A DNA stretch of 64,000 nucleotides from Cohnella silvisoli (GCF_021190915.1 NZ_JAIOAP010000003.1:463374-527373), one strand, 5' to 3'. Positions 50,715 through 59,602 are shown, counted from the stretch's first letter. Numbers and translations are program-made. The notes: generated by a model not told the origin, from the letters alone.

Positions 50715-51059
50715 CTAGGATTTTTTTTGGTTTTGAAGTTCCCGCAAGTAGTCTTCCAGATTGTCGATTCTGCCTTCCATAACGTGCCGGAAGGACTTCA
50801 GCCAAGAATCCAGCGCTTGGAAGGGCTCAGGCCGGAGCTTATAAATCCGGCGGTTTGCCTCGGCCATCACTTCCACAATCCCGTTGTCACTAAGCACCTT
50901 CAAATGCTTCGAGGCTTGGGGCTGGCGAAGCCCGAGACGGTCCGCGATTTCCCCCACGGTCAGGGGACCGCCGCACAAGAGTTCGACGATATCCCTCCGA
51001 TTCGGCTCGGCCAAAGCGCTCAGCGTCGTCATGTCCATGCCCGGATTTTTCCCTGACAT
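50715..51059 (-). CDS. ArsR-family transcriptional regulator (module 1)
   Basis: 114 aa from the ATG at 51059 with GAGGTGA upstream. Winged helix: LSALAEPNRRDIVELLCGGP, EIADRLGLRQPQASKHLKVL, and the wing VMAEANRRIYKL. No metal-binding Cys pair, so this is the ArsR subgroup that pairs with AHSA1-type proteins. Head of the module that also holds SRPBCC and VOC genes. Confidence 0.85.
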   Translation of the reverse strand: MSGKNPGMDMTTLSALAEPNRRDIVELLCGGPLTVGEIADRLGLRQPQASKHLKVLSDNGIVEVMAEANRRIYKLRPEPFQALDSWLKSFRHVMEGRIDNLEDYLRELQNQKKS

Positions 51060-51221
51060 GCCGCTCACCTCGTTAAAGGATGGTCGCTCGTATCATCTCT
51101 CATCTCCTTCATCACAGTGGTCAACTTCTTGATGACTCGAATATACCAAATAACGAATATTCCTGTCAAGGAATATTTTAACCGAGCCTCATTCCGCCCG
51201 TGTGGCGGCTACGGGCTTCAT

Positions 51222-52583
51222 CTACGCGGTAAAATCGCTCCCACTATGCAAAGGCAAATACACGGTAAATATAGTCCCTTGATCAACCTCACTATTTACC
51301 GTAATAAAACCTCGATGAGACTCGACAAATTCTTTTGCAATTGCAAGTCCCAGACCCATGCCTCCCGTATGACGGGAACGCGACTCTTCAACGCGATAAA
51401 AACGGTCGAACAAATAGGGAAGCTGCTCCTCCGCGATACCGACTCCGGTGTCCGCGATCGAGACGGCCGCAAATCGCGACCCTTCATGATATCTGTTCGA
51501 AATTCGGATCGAAATATTTCCACCGGACGAGGTATACCGTAGGGCGTTGAAAAACAAGTTATAGAATACCTGAGTGATCCGGTTAGGATCGACAAACGCA
51601 ATCAACTGTTCTGCTGGGTACGAACGGACAATCTCGATTTGCCGTTCCTCTGCTTCCGGTTTTAACATATCGATGATCCGCTCCAAAAGAGGAATAAGAT
51701 CGGTCGGGGTTCGATCCAGCTGCAATTTCCCTGCTTCGGCCAGCGTTAACTGGTGGAGATCGTCGACAAGCTTGGACAAACGGATCACTTCATCCTGCAT
51801 TGGCAACAAGGTTTCCGGAGGAATGTCCCGCCTTCCCTCCTGTATAATTTCCATTTGGTATTGAATAATTGAAAGCGGCGTCCTTAACTCGTGCGCTACA
51901 TTGGCAGTCAAATGTTTTCGCACCTCTTCTGCGCGCAACAACTGCTGCGCCATATGATTTAGCGCTTCCGTTACTTTCCCGAATTCATCTCTTGTTGTCA
52001 CGGGAATGCGAATGTGAAGCTCTCCAGCTGCCATTTTTTGTATGGCGGGGATGAGACGTTCCAGGGGCCGTGTTAATTTCTTGGTTAACCATAAGCCAAG
52101 AAGCAGTGCAATGATCCCGGTTAAGACCGGTACCATAACACCTTTGGTGCGCATGGAGTCCAGAACATACTTCTTTAATAAATAATCTTCGGTGGATTCC
52201 CACCTATCGACATAGACCGTGCCGACAGTTGTTCCGTTTACCATGACTTTATTCCGTTTTCCCTGATGTATCAACGATTGAGGATCGCCCGACCCTCTAA
52301 AAAACAAGATGTTGCCATCAGGAGACAATAGAGCGATCGTGAGATGATCAGGATTTCTCTGCTCCAATCCGTCTGAAATTTTCATTTCCTCTATGCCTAC
52401 CCATGAATTTTTATGCTCCTTATAGTAAATTTCAAACGACTCTGTCGTTTTTTCTTTGAAGTAACGTTCAAAACGGCTTTCTAAGTATCCTTGGATTGCC
52501 CCATAGTAAGCCAAAGTGACAAAAAGTACCAGAACCGCCATCGCGCCAAACAATTTATCCCCGATGCACCACCGAACGTTCAT
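51222..52583 (-). CDS. Sensor histidine kinase (BaeS/ResE-like)
   Basis: 453 aa. TM helix near residue 12-32, extracytoplasmic sensor (about 33-150), second TM, HAMP (KLTRPLERLIPAIQKMAAGE), dimerisation domain with phospho-His in LTANVAHELRTPLSIIQYQM near residue 243, and HATPase_c (FYNLFFNALRYTSSGGNISI, DTGVGIAEEQLPYLFDRFYR, GLGLAIAKEFVESHRG). The gene starts within the end of the response-regulator gene (4-nt overlap). Confidence 0.88.
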   Translation of the reverse strand: MNVRWCIGDKLFGAMAVLVLFVTLAYYGAIQGYLESRFERYFKEKTTESFEIYYKEHKNSWVGIEEMKISDGLEQRNPDHLTIALLSPDGNILFFRGSGDPQSLIHQGKRNKVMVNGTTVGTVYVDRWESTEDYLLKKYVLDSMRTKGVMVPVLTGIIALLLGLWLTKKLTRPLERLIPAIQKMAAGELHIRIPVTTRDEFGKVTEALNHMAQQLLRAEEVRKHLTANVAHELRTPLSIIQYQMEIIQEGRRDIPPETLLPMQDEVIRLSKLVDDLHQLTLAEAGKLQLDRTPTDLIPLLERIIDMLKPEAEERQIEIVRSYPAEQLIAFVDPNRITQVFYNLFFNALRYTSSGGNISIRISNRYHEGSRFAAVSIADTGVGIAEEQLPYLFDRFYRVEESRSRHTGGMGLGLAIAKEFVESHRGFITVNSEVDQGTIFTVYLPLHSGSDFTA

Positions 52584-53266
52584 AACTTGTCACCGAATCG
52601 ATAACCGAATCCGAACAGGGTTTGAATATATTTCGGGATCGCCGGATCGTTCTCGATCTTTTTCCGCAAGTTGCTGATGTGGGAATCGATCGTGCGCTCG
52701 TAGTTGATGAAATCATCTTCCATGACCGCTTTCATCAGTTGAAGCCGACTGAATACAATACCGGGTTTGGCGGACAAAGTAACCAGTAATTTGAATTCGG
52801 TAGGAGTTAAAATGATTTCTTCGCCCTCTTTCATGACTTGGCACTTCGATTCGATAATCGTCAAGTCTCCCCTTTGAATCGTCTGATGTTCTTCGGATTT
52901 ACCCTGTAAGCGGCGTAAAACGGAACGAATTCTCGCTGCTAACTCTCTCAAGCTGCATGGCTTTGTCATGTAATCGTCCGCCCCGATTTCCAAACCGATG
53001 ATTTTATCCATTTCCTCCTTTTTTGCCGTCAACATAATAATTCCATATGACCCCATGCTTCGAAGTTCGCGGCAAACTTCAATTCCGCTCATTCCCGGAA
53101 GCATCCAGTCTAAAACGACCAAAGCCGGATTCTCCGCTTTAGCCACAATGAGAGCATCTTTACCGCTTGTAGCGCTCACAATCCGAAATCCTTCATTTTG
53201 TAAAAATGCAGCCATAGCCTCAAGCATTTTCACTTCATCTTCCACCAGAAGTAAAGTTGTTTCCAT
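52580..53266 (-). CDS. OmpR-family response regulator
   Basis: 228 aa from METTLLLVEDEVKML at 53266; upstream codons in the longer frame lack a site, and the one here (AGGAT) is weak. Receiver with Asp in VVLDWMLPGMSGIEVCRELR near residue 51, Lys in DDYMTKPCSL near 100, and a C-terminal winged helix (ILTPTEFKLLVTLSAKPGIV, RTIDSHISNLRKKIE, TLFGFGYRF). Coupled to the kinase gene. A divergent small membrane-protein gene (53433) may be its target. Confidence 0.88.
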   Translation of the reverse strand: METTLLLVEDEVKMLEAMAAFLQNEGFRIVSATSGKDALIVAKAENPALVVLDWMLPGMSGIEVCRELRSMGSYGIIMLTAKKEEMDKIIGLEIGADDYMTKPCSLRELAARIRSVLRRLQGKSEEHQTIQRGDLTIIESKCQVMKEGEEIILTPTEFKLLVTLSAKPGIVFSRLQLMKAVMEDDFINYERTIDSHISNLRKKIENDPAIPKYIQTLFGFGYRFGDKL

Positions 53267-53432
53267 ATTTATCCTGCTTCTTTCCTCTGTTTTAACTCGT
53301 ATTATAGCTTTGTTTTTAAACAAAAACTGAATCACCATGAAAAAAGGATAGGTTCTCCACAAATTCTCAACATTAGCTTGCTACTCTTTAGTTGAGCTCG
53401 GGAGATTATCAAACGAAAGAGAGGATTCAAAG

Positions 53433-53846
53433 ATGAATAATCTATTAATAAACAAAGCAAGTATCGTCTTTAAATGGCTTGCATGGATATTTACAGTTTG
53501 CATTTTGATCCAAGTGTTTCTCGCCGGCCTCGCATTGTTTTGGAATTCAGAGCAATGGGCAAGTCATACGGGCTTTTCCAGAATCTTGATGATTCCACCG
53601 ATCCTGATGCTCGTCACTTCTTTCATCGCTCGGCTGCCGGTCTCCCTTCGTCTGAAAAGTGCAGGTTTGATTGGCATGCTTATCTTAATGGGTGTCAGCG
53701 CCAATTTATCGTCTGAAATGGGATATTTATCGGCTCTTCACCCGGTAATCGCGCTGATGTTGTTTTGGGGAACTATGTCTATCGCACGGAAGACTGATGC
53801 CCTCATTAAAGCAAAACAGCAAGTATATGCGGAGCAAAGCGTTTGA
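53433..53846 (+). CDS. DUF6220-like integral membrane protein
   Basis: 137 aa, four membrane helices: WLAWIFTVCILIQVFLAGLA with the QVFLAGL motif of DUF6220, HTGFSRILMIPPILMLVTSF, LKSAGLIGMLILMGVSANL and HPVIALMLFWGTMSIARK. AAGAGAGG upstream. Divergent from the OmpR-type two-component genes with a shared promoter region (53267-53432), so coregulation is likely. Confidence 0.7.
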   Translation: MNNLLINKASIVFKWLAWIFTVCILIQVFLAGLALFWNSEQWASHTGFSRILMIPPILMLVTSFIARLPVSLRLKSAGLIGMLILMGVSANLSSEMGYLSALHPVIALMLFWGTMSIARKTDALIKAKQQVYAEQSV

Positions 53847-53862
53847 ATTGAATTTCGATCAT

Positions 53863-54069
53863 AATCTTCAACTTTTATGGAGGAAAAGATGCCACCCTAA
53901 TCTAAACGATTATCTATTGGTCTTTCTATTCCTAATCGCGTCTGGAGTATCGCTGCATCTGGTTGCGCATGACTATGAGAATCGAACTCATAGGTTTCGA
54001 AAAATTGTAATTGTTCTATATGGAATGTTCGATATCCTTGTTTTCTTTATATTTGTCCAAAGACAATGA
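53863..54069 (+). other. Possible broken small membrane-protein gene
   Basis: GGAGGAAAAG-ATG lies at 53880-53892, but ATG-CCA-CCC-TAA stops at once. In the next frame the sequence reads NDYLLVFLFLIASGVSLHLV then HDYENRTHRFRKIVIVLYGM and ends FFIFVQRQ, a plausible two-helix protein. A 1-nt change after the ATG would connect them. Rest of the 53847-54196 gap is empty. Confidence 0.3.
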
Positions 54070-54155
54070 CCGAAGAGAGCAAGTATTAAAATGGATGCTT
54101 TGGTTATCGCAGACATGGTGAAAACGGCTATTCAGATGCAATACATCCTGCCATT

Positions 54156-54184
54156 GAAAAAAGTCCGCGGATTACGCGGACTTC
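54156..54184. terminator. Terminator-like hairpin related to R1
   Basis: AAAAAAGTCCGCG-gatta-CGCGGACTT, following the YdeI gene on the minus strand; the sequence matches the GC hairpin inside the R1 repeats. Confidence 0.6.
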
Positions 54185-54196
54185 ATTTGGAGCGTC

Positions 54197-54790
54197 TTAA
54201 TCATCTAATCCCTTTCCATTGAGAATATACGGCAAATATTTTTCAACCCTTGACTCTCTGGTTTTGGATTGTTTTGGTGCGGAAAAATGAAGAATGTACG
54301 CTCTTTGCCGTCCCGGCGTCAATGCTTCGAAAGCCGTTTTCAAGTCAGGGATTTCAACGAATTTATTTTGTAATTCTTCAGGAACGATGTATTCCGTATT
54401 CTTTTTAAAGTCCACTTGCAAACCGGCTTTTTCAACTTCAATGGCTTCATCAATATAAGTTTTCAAGATCATCTGCATCTCGTCTATTTCTTGAACATGG
54501 GTGAACCGAATCTGGCGTGCCGCCTGCACATTCTCCGTTTGTTGGATGAGGATCCCATGGGGATCTTTTAACAAGGCACCTTTGTGAAATAGAAGCGCGC
54601 AGTATTCTTTAAATCCATGGATTAAAACGATGTTTTTATCTTGAAACGTGTAACAAGGATGCATCCACTTAAACTCTTCGGTCAACTCGCAGTCAAGAAC
54701 GATATTTCTCAATAGCTCGAATTCTTCTTTCCACTTTTTAGCCTTGCTAAAAAATGGATCAATCTTAGGATTCCTTTCACCCTTTATCAT
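54197..54790 (-). CDS. YdeI/OmpD-associated (DUF1801 + YdeI) protein
   Basis: 197 aa; ATG at 54790, with GAGAGG upstream. N-terminal DUF1801 half (WKEEFELLRNIVLDCELTEE, GFKEYCALLFHKGALLKDPH) and the diagnostic C-terminal YdeI tail (FEALTPGRQRAYILHFSAPK, TRESRVEKYLPYILNGKGL). Members protect against cationic peptides or bind small acids; details unknown. Confidence 0.8.
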   Translation of the reverse strand: MIKGERNPKIDPFFSKAKKWKEEFELLRNIVLDCELTEEFKWMHPCYTFQDKNIVLIHGFKEYCALLFHKGALLKDPHGILIQQTENVQAARQIRFTHVQEIDEMQMILKTYIDEAIEVEKAGLQVDFKKNTEYIVPEELQNKFVEIPDLKTAFEALTPGRQRAYILHFSAPKQSKTRESRVEKYLPYILNGKGLDD

Positions 54791-55130
54791 CAAGGTACAC
54801 CTCTCTTCAATTTTCACTAACTTTGGGATTCATTCTACGGCCGTCAGCTACCCTAAGCTGGTGGGCTGAACTATATTACGCTCGGCCAGATCCTCAGCAC
54901 GCTAAGTCGCTTCTCGCTTGATTTGAAATTTGTTTTTCCGCAATAGGGTTCTCCTTCTCCACTGTGACCCAATTCGTGGACGGTAATAAATAAACAGCTG
55001 TTTACTTATCCAGCCAGTAGATGACTTCTGAATTCATTAAGGTTGTTTGAGCCGGAACCTCCTGATATCATAAACATAACTCTGCCCACGGCTTCTCTGA
55101 ATGACATCATCCATACAAGGAGGGAACAAC
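54791..55130. other. Intergenic region, no gene seen
   Basis: Between the YdeI gene and the DUF1801 gene. I find no supported ORF, repeat or hairpin besides the DUF1801 ribosome site (AAGGAGGG near 55118). Confidence 0.5.
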
Positions 55131-55502
55131 ATGGAAGTTTTTAAAGAATATTTAGCGCGAATCGATAACCCGCAACATCGGGACCGAACGGAAGAGATTT
55201 TGGGTTGGGTATCTAAGAAATTTCCAAATTTAATGCCAAAAATGGCGTGGAATCAGCCTATGTTTACCGATCATGGCACCTACATTATTGGCTTTAGCGT
55301 AGCCAAACATCATTTGGCTGTTGCCCCTGAACGAGCAGGTATGATTCATTTTTCCGATGAAATCGTACATGCTGGTTATGAACACAGCAAGGAGTTGGTA
55401 CGTATCCCGTGGGATAGTCCGGTTGATTTCTCGTTACTTGAGAAAATGATCGAGTTCAATATTTGGGATAAGGCAGACTGTTCGACTTTTTGGCGAAAAT
55501 AA
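55131..55502 (+). CDS. DUF1801-family protein (YdhG-like, iron chaperone type)
   Basis: 123 aa from the ATG at 55131 with AAGGAGGG 6 nt upstream. DUF1801 pattern: EVFKEYLARIDNPQHRDRTE, MAWNQPMFTDHGTYIIGFSV, HHLAVAPERAGMIHFSDEIV and SLLEKMIEFNIWDKAD. Relatives such as B. subtilis YdhG/Fra bind iron; here the assignment rests on family resemblance only. Followed by a hairpin at 55543. Confidence 0.75.
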   Translation: MEVFKEYLARIDNPQHRDRTEEILGWVSKKFPNLMPKMAWNQPMFTDHGTYIIGFSVAKHHLAVAPERAGMIHFSDEIVHAGYEHSKELVRIPWDSPVDFSLLEKMIEFNIWDKADCSTFWRK

Positions 55503-55542
55503 AAAAGGGTTGGGTGAAACATCAGCGCAGCGCAACCAAACA

Positions 55543-55573
55543 AACAATCATTCCATTATGGAATGATTGTTTT
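55543..55573 (+). terminator. Terminator after the DUF1801 gene
   Basis: AACAATCATTCCAT-t-ATGGAATGATTGTT, a perfect 14-bp stem followed by TTCG; works in both directions between the convergent genes. Confidence 0.7.
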
Positions 55574-55621
55574 CGTTCAGTCGTTTTTCAATTATTCAAA
55601 GTATCTATTGTTGACCTTTAA

Positions 55622-55638
55622 TTGGACACCATTTGGTG
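55622..55638. promoter_or_regulatory. Orphan ArsR-type operator box
   Basis: TTGGACACCATTTGGTG, the same sequence as the boxes before the ArsR gene at 59275 and 59306, but located 11 nt past the 3' end of the UvrA-like gene where no promoter is expected. Confidence 0.4.
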
Positions 55639-55648
55639 ATTTGATACA

Positions 55649-57895
55649 TTACATCAAGTATTTTCCCGTGATCGACTGCTCCGCATGAATGATCTGAGCC
55701 GTTGTGCCCTCGAACACCACCTGGCCGCCTTTGCTGCCTCCGTCCGGTCCCATATCGATGATCCAGTCCGCTTGGCTGATCACTTCGAGATTGTGCTCGA
55801 TGACGATAACCGTATTGCCGGTATCCACGAGGCGGTTCATGATCTCCACAAGGTGGCCGATATCCGACATATGCAGGCCGGTCGTCGGCTCGTCCATTAC
55901 GTAGATGCTGCCCTTCTTATGCAGTTCGCTTGCCAGTTTGATGCGCTGGCATTCGCCGCCCGACAGCGTACTGAGCGGCTGGCCGAGCGTAATATAGTTC
56001 AGCCCCACGTCGCTCATCGACTGAAGCTTGCGAACAACCTCTTTGAGCTGGAAAAAATCCAATGCCTGCTCCACGGTCATCTCCAGCACGTCCACGATGG
56101 ATTTGCCGTTCAGCTTGTAGGCAAGCACCTCTTCCTTGAACCGTCTGCCTCCGCATACTTCGCACGGCAGCTCCACGCTGTCTAGGAAAGAAAGGTCGAT
56201 AGAGACGACGCCTTGCCCTTGGCAGTTCTCGCAAGCCCCCTTCGAGTTGAAGCTGAACAAGCCTTGGTTGACCTTGTTCGCGGAAGCGAACGCCTTGCGC
56301 ACATCGTCCATTATGCCTGTGTAGGTCGCGGGATTCGAACGCGTGGACACGCCTACCGCCGATTGGTCGATGACGATCGCATCCGGATGCTGGCCGAGGA
56401 ATACTTCGTTAATCAGCGTACTCTTGCCCGAGCCGGCGACACCCGTAACGACGGTCAACACGCCGGTCGGAATATCTACGCTCACATTCCGCAGGTTGTG
56501 CAGCGAGGCATCCTTGATGGACATCTTGCCGGAAGGTTTCCTGCAATCGTGCTTCACCTGGAGCGGCCGCTTCATATGGTTGCCTGTCAGCGTACCTGAC
56601 TCCAGCAAGCCTTGGAAGCTTCCTTCGAATACGATGGTACCGCCGTGGCTGCCGGCGTGAGGTCCGACGTCGACGATATGATCCGCCAACTTGATCACGT
56701 CGGGATCATGCTCGACGACAATCACGGTATTCCCCTTGTCTCGCAGCTTCTGAAGCAATTCATTTAACCGATGGACATCGCGGGGGTGCAAGCCAACGCT
56801 GGGCTCATCGAAGATGAACGTGACATCCACTAGACTGCCGCTCAGGTGCTTTACCATTTTGACGCGCTGCGACTCGCCGCCGGATAATGTATCCGTCTCG
56901 CGGTCAAGCGTCAAGTAGTCCAGTCCGATATCCACCAGATGCTGCAACCGCTCCGTCAGCGATTTAACGACCGGTGCGGCAGCGGGATCGTCGATCTCCC
57001 GAACGACGCGAATGAGCTGTCCGACCTCCATGGAGGAGAGCTCCGCGATGTTGAGTCCGTTGATCTTGCAGCCGAGCGCTGCCTGACTGAGTCTCGCGCC
57101 GCGGCAACTGGAACAGGGACCTTCGGTCAAGTAAGGCGCAACGGCTTGTTGCGTACGGTCGGACTTCGTCTTCACATCCTGCTTGATGTACTTGTTGGTA
57201 AACTTCTCGATGACGCCTTCCACCGTTATATTCATTGCCTTCCCGGCGAAATCCATCTCCACTTTCCTCGCCTTGGCGTACAGCAGTTGCTCGAGATCCT
57301 CATCCGAATAATCGCTCAGCTTCTTGTCGAGTTCGAAGGAACCCGACTGCACGATCATGTTCCATTCCCAGCCGTTCACCGTATAGCCAGGCAGCAGGAT
57401 AGCCCCTTCATTTAAGGACTTCGACATGTCCAGCGCCTTGCTCATGTCGACGCCCAACCTGCGGCCGAGCCCGTTGCACTCGGGACACATGCCTTGCGGA
57501 TCGTTGAACGAGAATAGGTTCACCGGTCCGACATAGGGCCGTCCCACTCGAGAAAAAAGAAGACGGAGAATGGGGGAAATATCGGTAATCGTACCCATCG
57601 TGGAATGGGAACCGCCGCCCAAACGTTTCTGATCCACGATAACGGCCATGCTCAGGTTCTCGATCGCATCCGCATCCGGTTGCGGAACGCGAGGCAGGAA
57701 ATTGCGCACGAACATGCTGAAGTTCTCGTTCAGCAATCTCGTGGATTCCGCGGCGATCGTATCGAAGACGATCGATGACTTGCCGGATCCGGATACCCCG
57801 GTAAAAATGGTGATTTTGCGCTTGGGTATGCGCAAAGATACATTTTTAAGGTTGTTTTCCCGGGCGCTGCGGATTTCTATATATTCTTGGGTCAT
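55649..57895 (-). CDS. UvrA-like ABC-ATPase, copy 2
   Basis: 748 aa from MTQEYIEIRSARENN at 57895 (GGAGG upstream; the 23-codon extension is unsupported). Two ABC modules: FTGVSGSGKSSIVFD near residue 32 and VTGVAGSGKSTLINEVF near 483, signatures TLSGGESQRVKM/TLSGGECQRIKL, Walker B FIFDEPSVGLHP/YVMDEPTTGLHM; CxxC zinc motifs CPECNGLG, CSSCRGAR, CENCQGQG and CEVCGGRR. Colinear with copy 1 at 30122. Probably involved in resistance to DNA-binding compounds or DNA scanning; downstream of module-2 genes on the same strand but separated by a terminator. Confidence 0.85.
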   Translation of the reverse strand: MTQEYIEIRSARENNLKNVSLRIPKRKITIFTGVSGSGKSSIVFDTIAAESTRLLNENFSMFVRNFLPRVPQPDADAIENLSMAVIVDQKRLGGGSHSTMGTITDISPILRLLFSRVGRPYVGPVNLFSFNDPQGMCPECNGLGRRLGVDMSKALDMSKSLNEGAILLPGYTVNGWEWNMIVQSGSFELDKKLSDYSDEDLEQLLYAKARKVEMDFAGKAMNITVEGVIEKFTNKYIKQDVKTKSDRTQQAVAPYLTEGPCSSCRGARLSQAALGCKINGLNIAELSSMEVGQLIRVVREIDDPAAAPVVKSLTERLQHLVDIGLDYLTLDRETDTLSGGESQRVKMVKHLSGSLVDVTFIFDEPSVGLHPRDVHRLNELLQKLRDKGNTVIVVEHDPDVIKLADHIVDVGPHAGSHGGTIVFEGSFQGLLESGTLTGNHMKRPLQVKHDCRKPSGKMSIKDASLHNLRNVSVDIPTGVLTVVTGVAGSGKSTLINEVFLGQHPDAIVIDQSAVGVSTRSNPATYTGIMDDVRKAFASANKVNQGLFSFNSKGACENCQGQGVVSIDLSFLDSVELPCEVCGGRRFKEEVLAYKLNGKSIVDVLEMTVEQALDFFQLKEVVRKLQSMSDVGLNYITLGQPLSTLSGGECQRIKLASELHKKGSIYVMDEPTTGLHMSDIGHLVEIMNRLVDTGNTVIVIEHNLEVISQADWIIDMGPDGGSKGGQVVFEGTTAQIIHAEQSITGKYLM

Positions 57896-57977
57896 AAGAG
57901 ATCCTCCATTACTCGTATTAAACGGATGAATGATGTGGTACTTCCAGTTCGAAATCAGAAACAATCGGCATACGTGG

Positions 57978-58026
57978 AAAAACAGATCGCTTGATGGTCA
58001 ATAGATACCATGAAGTGATCTGTTTT
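57978..58026. terminator. Long hairpin, near-identical to that at 49628
   Basis: AAAAACAGATCGCTTGATGG...ACCATGAAGTGATCTGTTTT with a short loop, after the SRPBCC gene of module 2. The twin at 49628 follows the VOC gene of module 1. Confidence 0.65.
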
Positions 58027-58036
58027 AGAAATTCGG

Positions 58037-58435
58037 TTATTGTTCCAACACCTTTTCAAGATTGCCGAGCATTTCACTCCAGCCATACTTGGCGCCACCG
58101 AGTGCTTGAGAATTAGAGATTCCGGTTTGCTCGAGATGAAGGTTTACCTTTCCGTCCCCTAAATCCTGCAGCGTCCAGACGACCGTGTGTTTCTCCCCTC
58201 CGCTGCCCCAGGTATAGGACAACCGGTTTGGCGGGTCCACGATAAGCACTTCGCCTTCTACAATGCCATCCCACCATTCGGTCGGCTCCTTGCGAAACTG
58301 AAAACGGCGTCCTACGACAGGCTTAAAATCATTTTCCATGACCCACTTGGCAAGTTTGTTTGAATCGGTCAAGGCGGACCAAAGCTTCTCGATCGATGTC
58401 GTGTACTGAAAATCCAAAGTTAAAGTCAAACTCAT
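58037..58435 (-). CDS. SRPBCC/AHSA1-family protein (module 2)
   Basis: 132 aa. LTLDFQYTTSIEKLWSALTD, KLAKWVMENDFKPVVGRRFQ, WWDGIVEGEVLIVDPPNRLS, YTWGSGGEKHTVVWTLQDLG and a terminal YGWSEMLGNLEKVLEQ helix: AHSA1-type START fold. Only loosely similar to the module-1 protein, so not a recent copy. Third gene of ArsR-DoxX-SRPBCC. Confidence 0.8.
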   Translation of the reverse strand: MSLTLTLDFQYTTSIEKLWSALTDSNKLAKWVMENDFKPVVGRRFQFRKEPTEWWDGIVEGEVLIVDPPNRLSYTWGSGGEKHTVVWTLQDLGDGKVNLHLEQTGISNSQALGGAKYGWSEMLGNLEKVLEQ

Positions 58436-58455
58436 TCTTCTTCCTCCTCTAATAG

Positions 58456-58824
58456 TTAGGCCAAAGGATTCGGCATTTCATCTGCAAACAGGATGAGAAC
58501 CACGACAGCGAGCGCAAAAGTAACGATGGCCGGAATCGCTTTGGCAACGGGTTCTTTGACCCGAAAATGCGAAAGGATTGCAAACACCATTGTAATTCCG
58601 AGCCAAACGCCGGCCCATGCGGCCATCCCCGGATACCAGTACCCGATGACCAGTCCTGCACAGCCGATCAATTGGATGACGCCGGTGACGATGCGGAACC
58701 ACTGGGGCAGTCGGATCGTTTCAAACAGTTCGACCTGAATTTTCGCCCCTGCGATTTTGCTTACGGCTTGAAAGGACATCCAGACGAGCAGCCAACTTTG
58801 AATCACGATAGCAACGATATGCAT
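58456..58824 (-). CDS. DoxX-like integral membrane protein
   Basis: 122 aa; ATG at 58824 with GCGGTGA upstream (a GTG three codons earlier is possible). Four membrane helices: IVIQSWLLVWMSFQAVSKIA, VTGVIQLIGCAGLVIGYWYP, VWLGITMVFAILSHF, and AIPAIVTFALAVVVLILFA. DoxX/DUF417-type. Between the ArsR and SRPBCC genes; role unknown. Confidence 0.75.
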   Translation of the reverse strand: MHIVAIVIQSWLLVWMSFQAVSKIAGAKIQVELFETIRLPQWFRIVTGVIQLIGCAGLVIGYWYPGMAAWAGVWLGITMVFAILSHFRVKEPVAKAIPAIVTFALAVVVLILFADEMPNPLA

Positions 58825-58890
58825 GGAATTCACCGCCAGGTTGATGTTATGGAGGGATCGAATCAGCGTAAGTTATCCAAGGATAATGAC

Positions 58891-59217
58891 TCATTCTTCT
58901 TCCTCTAATAGTTGGTTCAAGCGCAACATATTCGTACTCCAAAACTTGCTGTAGAAGGCTACCCAATCTTGAATTTCTCTGAGTGGAGAGGCGTTTAGCC
59001 TAAATCGCGTTTCTCTGCCGACTTTGCGGTCAAGTACCAGTCCGGCCTCTTTAAGGATGGTCAAATGCTTGGAAACCGCTGTACGACCCATTTGAAACTG
59101 TGCCGTTAATTCATGAAGCGGTATCTCCTCTGCCTCTGCTAACAGACGAATCAGTCGGCGCCTAGTTGGATCTGCGATCGCGTCAAACGCATCCCGGATC
59201 TGGTTGTTTTCGCTCAC
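58891..59217 (-). CDS. ArsR-family transcriptional regulator (module 2)
   Basis: 108 aa. AIADPTRRRLIRLLAEAEEI, LTAQFQMGRTAVSKHLTILK, and DRKVGRETRFRLNASPLREI form the ArsR winged helix, with the AHSA1-associated C-terminal WVAFYSKFWSTNMLRLN helix. No metal-site cysteines. Two inverted ACACCA/TGGTGT boxes lie in its promoter. It probably represses its own ArsR-DoxX-SRPBCC operon. Confidence 0.88.
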   Translation of the reverse strand: MSENNQIRDAFDAIADPTRRRLIRLLAEAEEIPLHELTAQFQMGRTAVSKHLTILKEAGLVLDRKVGRETRFRLNASPLREIQDWVAFYSKFWSTNMLRLNQLLEEEE

Positions 59218-59274
59218 AACACCCTCTCCTAAATATTATTACAAAGGGACAACCTTCCAATGACTAACTCCTAA

Positions 59275-59322
59275 TTGGACACCAATTAGTGTTGCTTTAA
59301 TTATAGGTCACCATTTGGTGTC
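59275..59322. promoter_or_regulatory. Double ArsR-type operator
   Basis: TTGGACACCAATTAGTGTT at 59275-59293 and GGTCACCATTTGGTGTC at 59306-59322. Both are built on ACCA-nnn-TGGT and lie 58-105 nt upstream of the ArsR start. A third copy is at 55622. Confidence 0.55.
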
Positions 59323-59511
59323 GTGTCAACCTCCCTAGGGGGAATCCTATTTCAAGAGACCACAAATCATGAGGACTACATTTCTATTACTTTTGAACAG
59401 TAATCCATATGTCAGTACGCTGACCCGTTTCAACGCATCTTGTCTCACCTATTTTAAGCACATCTTTGAGCAGAAAGCGGTCACCCTGACGAAAAAAAAA
59501 TTAAATATGCA

Positions 59512-59541
59512 TTGACAAGAATATTCCATAACAGGTATATT
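59512..59541 (+). promoter_or_regulatory. Sigma-A-type promoter of the VOC gene
   Basis: TTGACA at 59512-59517, 18-nt spacer, TATATT at 59536-59541, 61 nt upstream of the start codon. Confidence 0.6.
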
Positions 59542-59602
59542 AAAACCGTACAGTTGAGACGCGCGCGACTGCACTCAAAAAATAGGATGAGGTGACCCAA
59601 GC

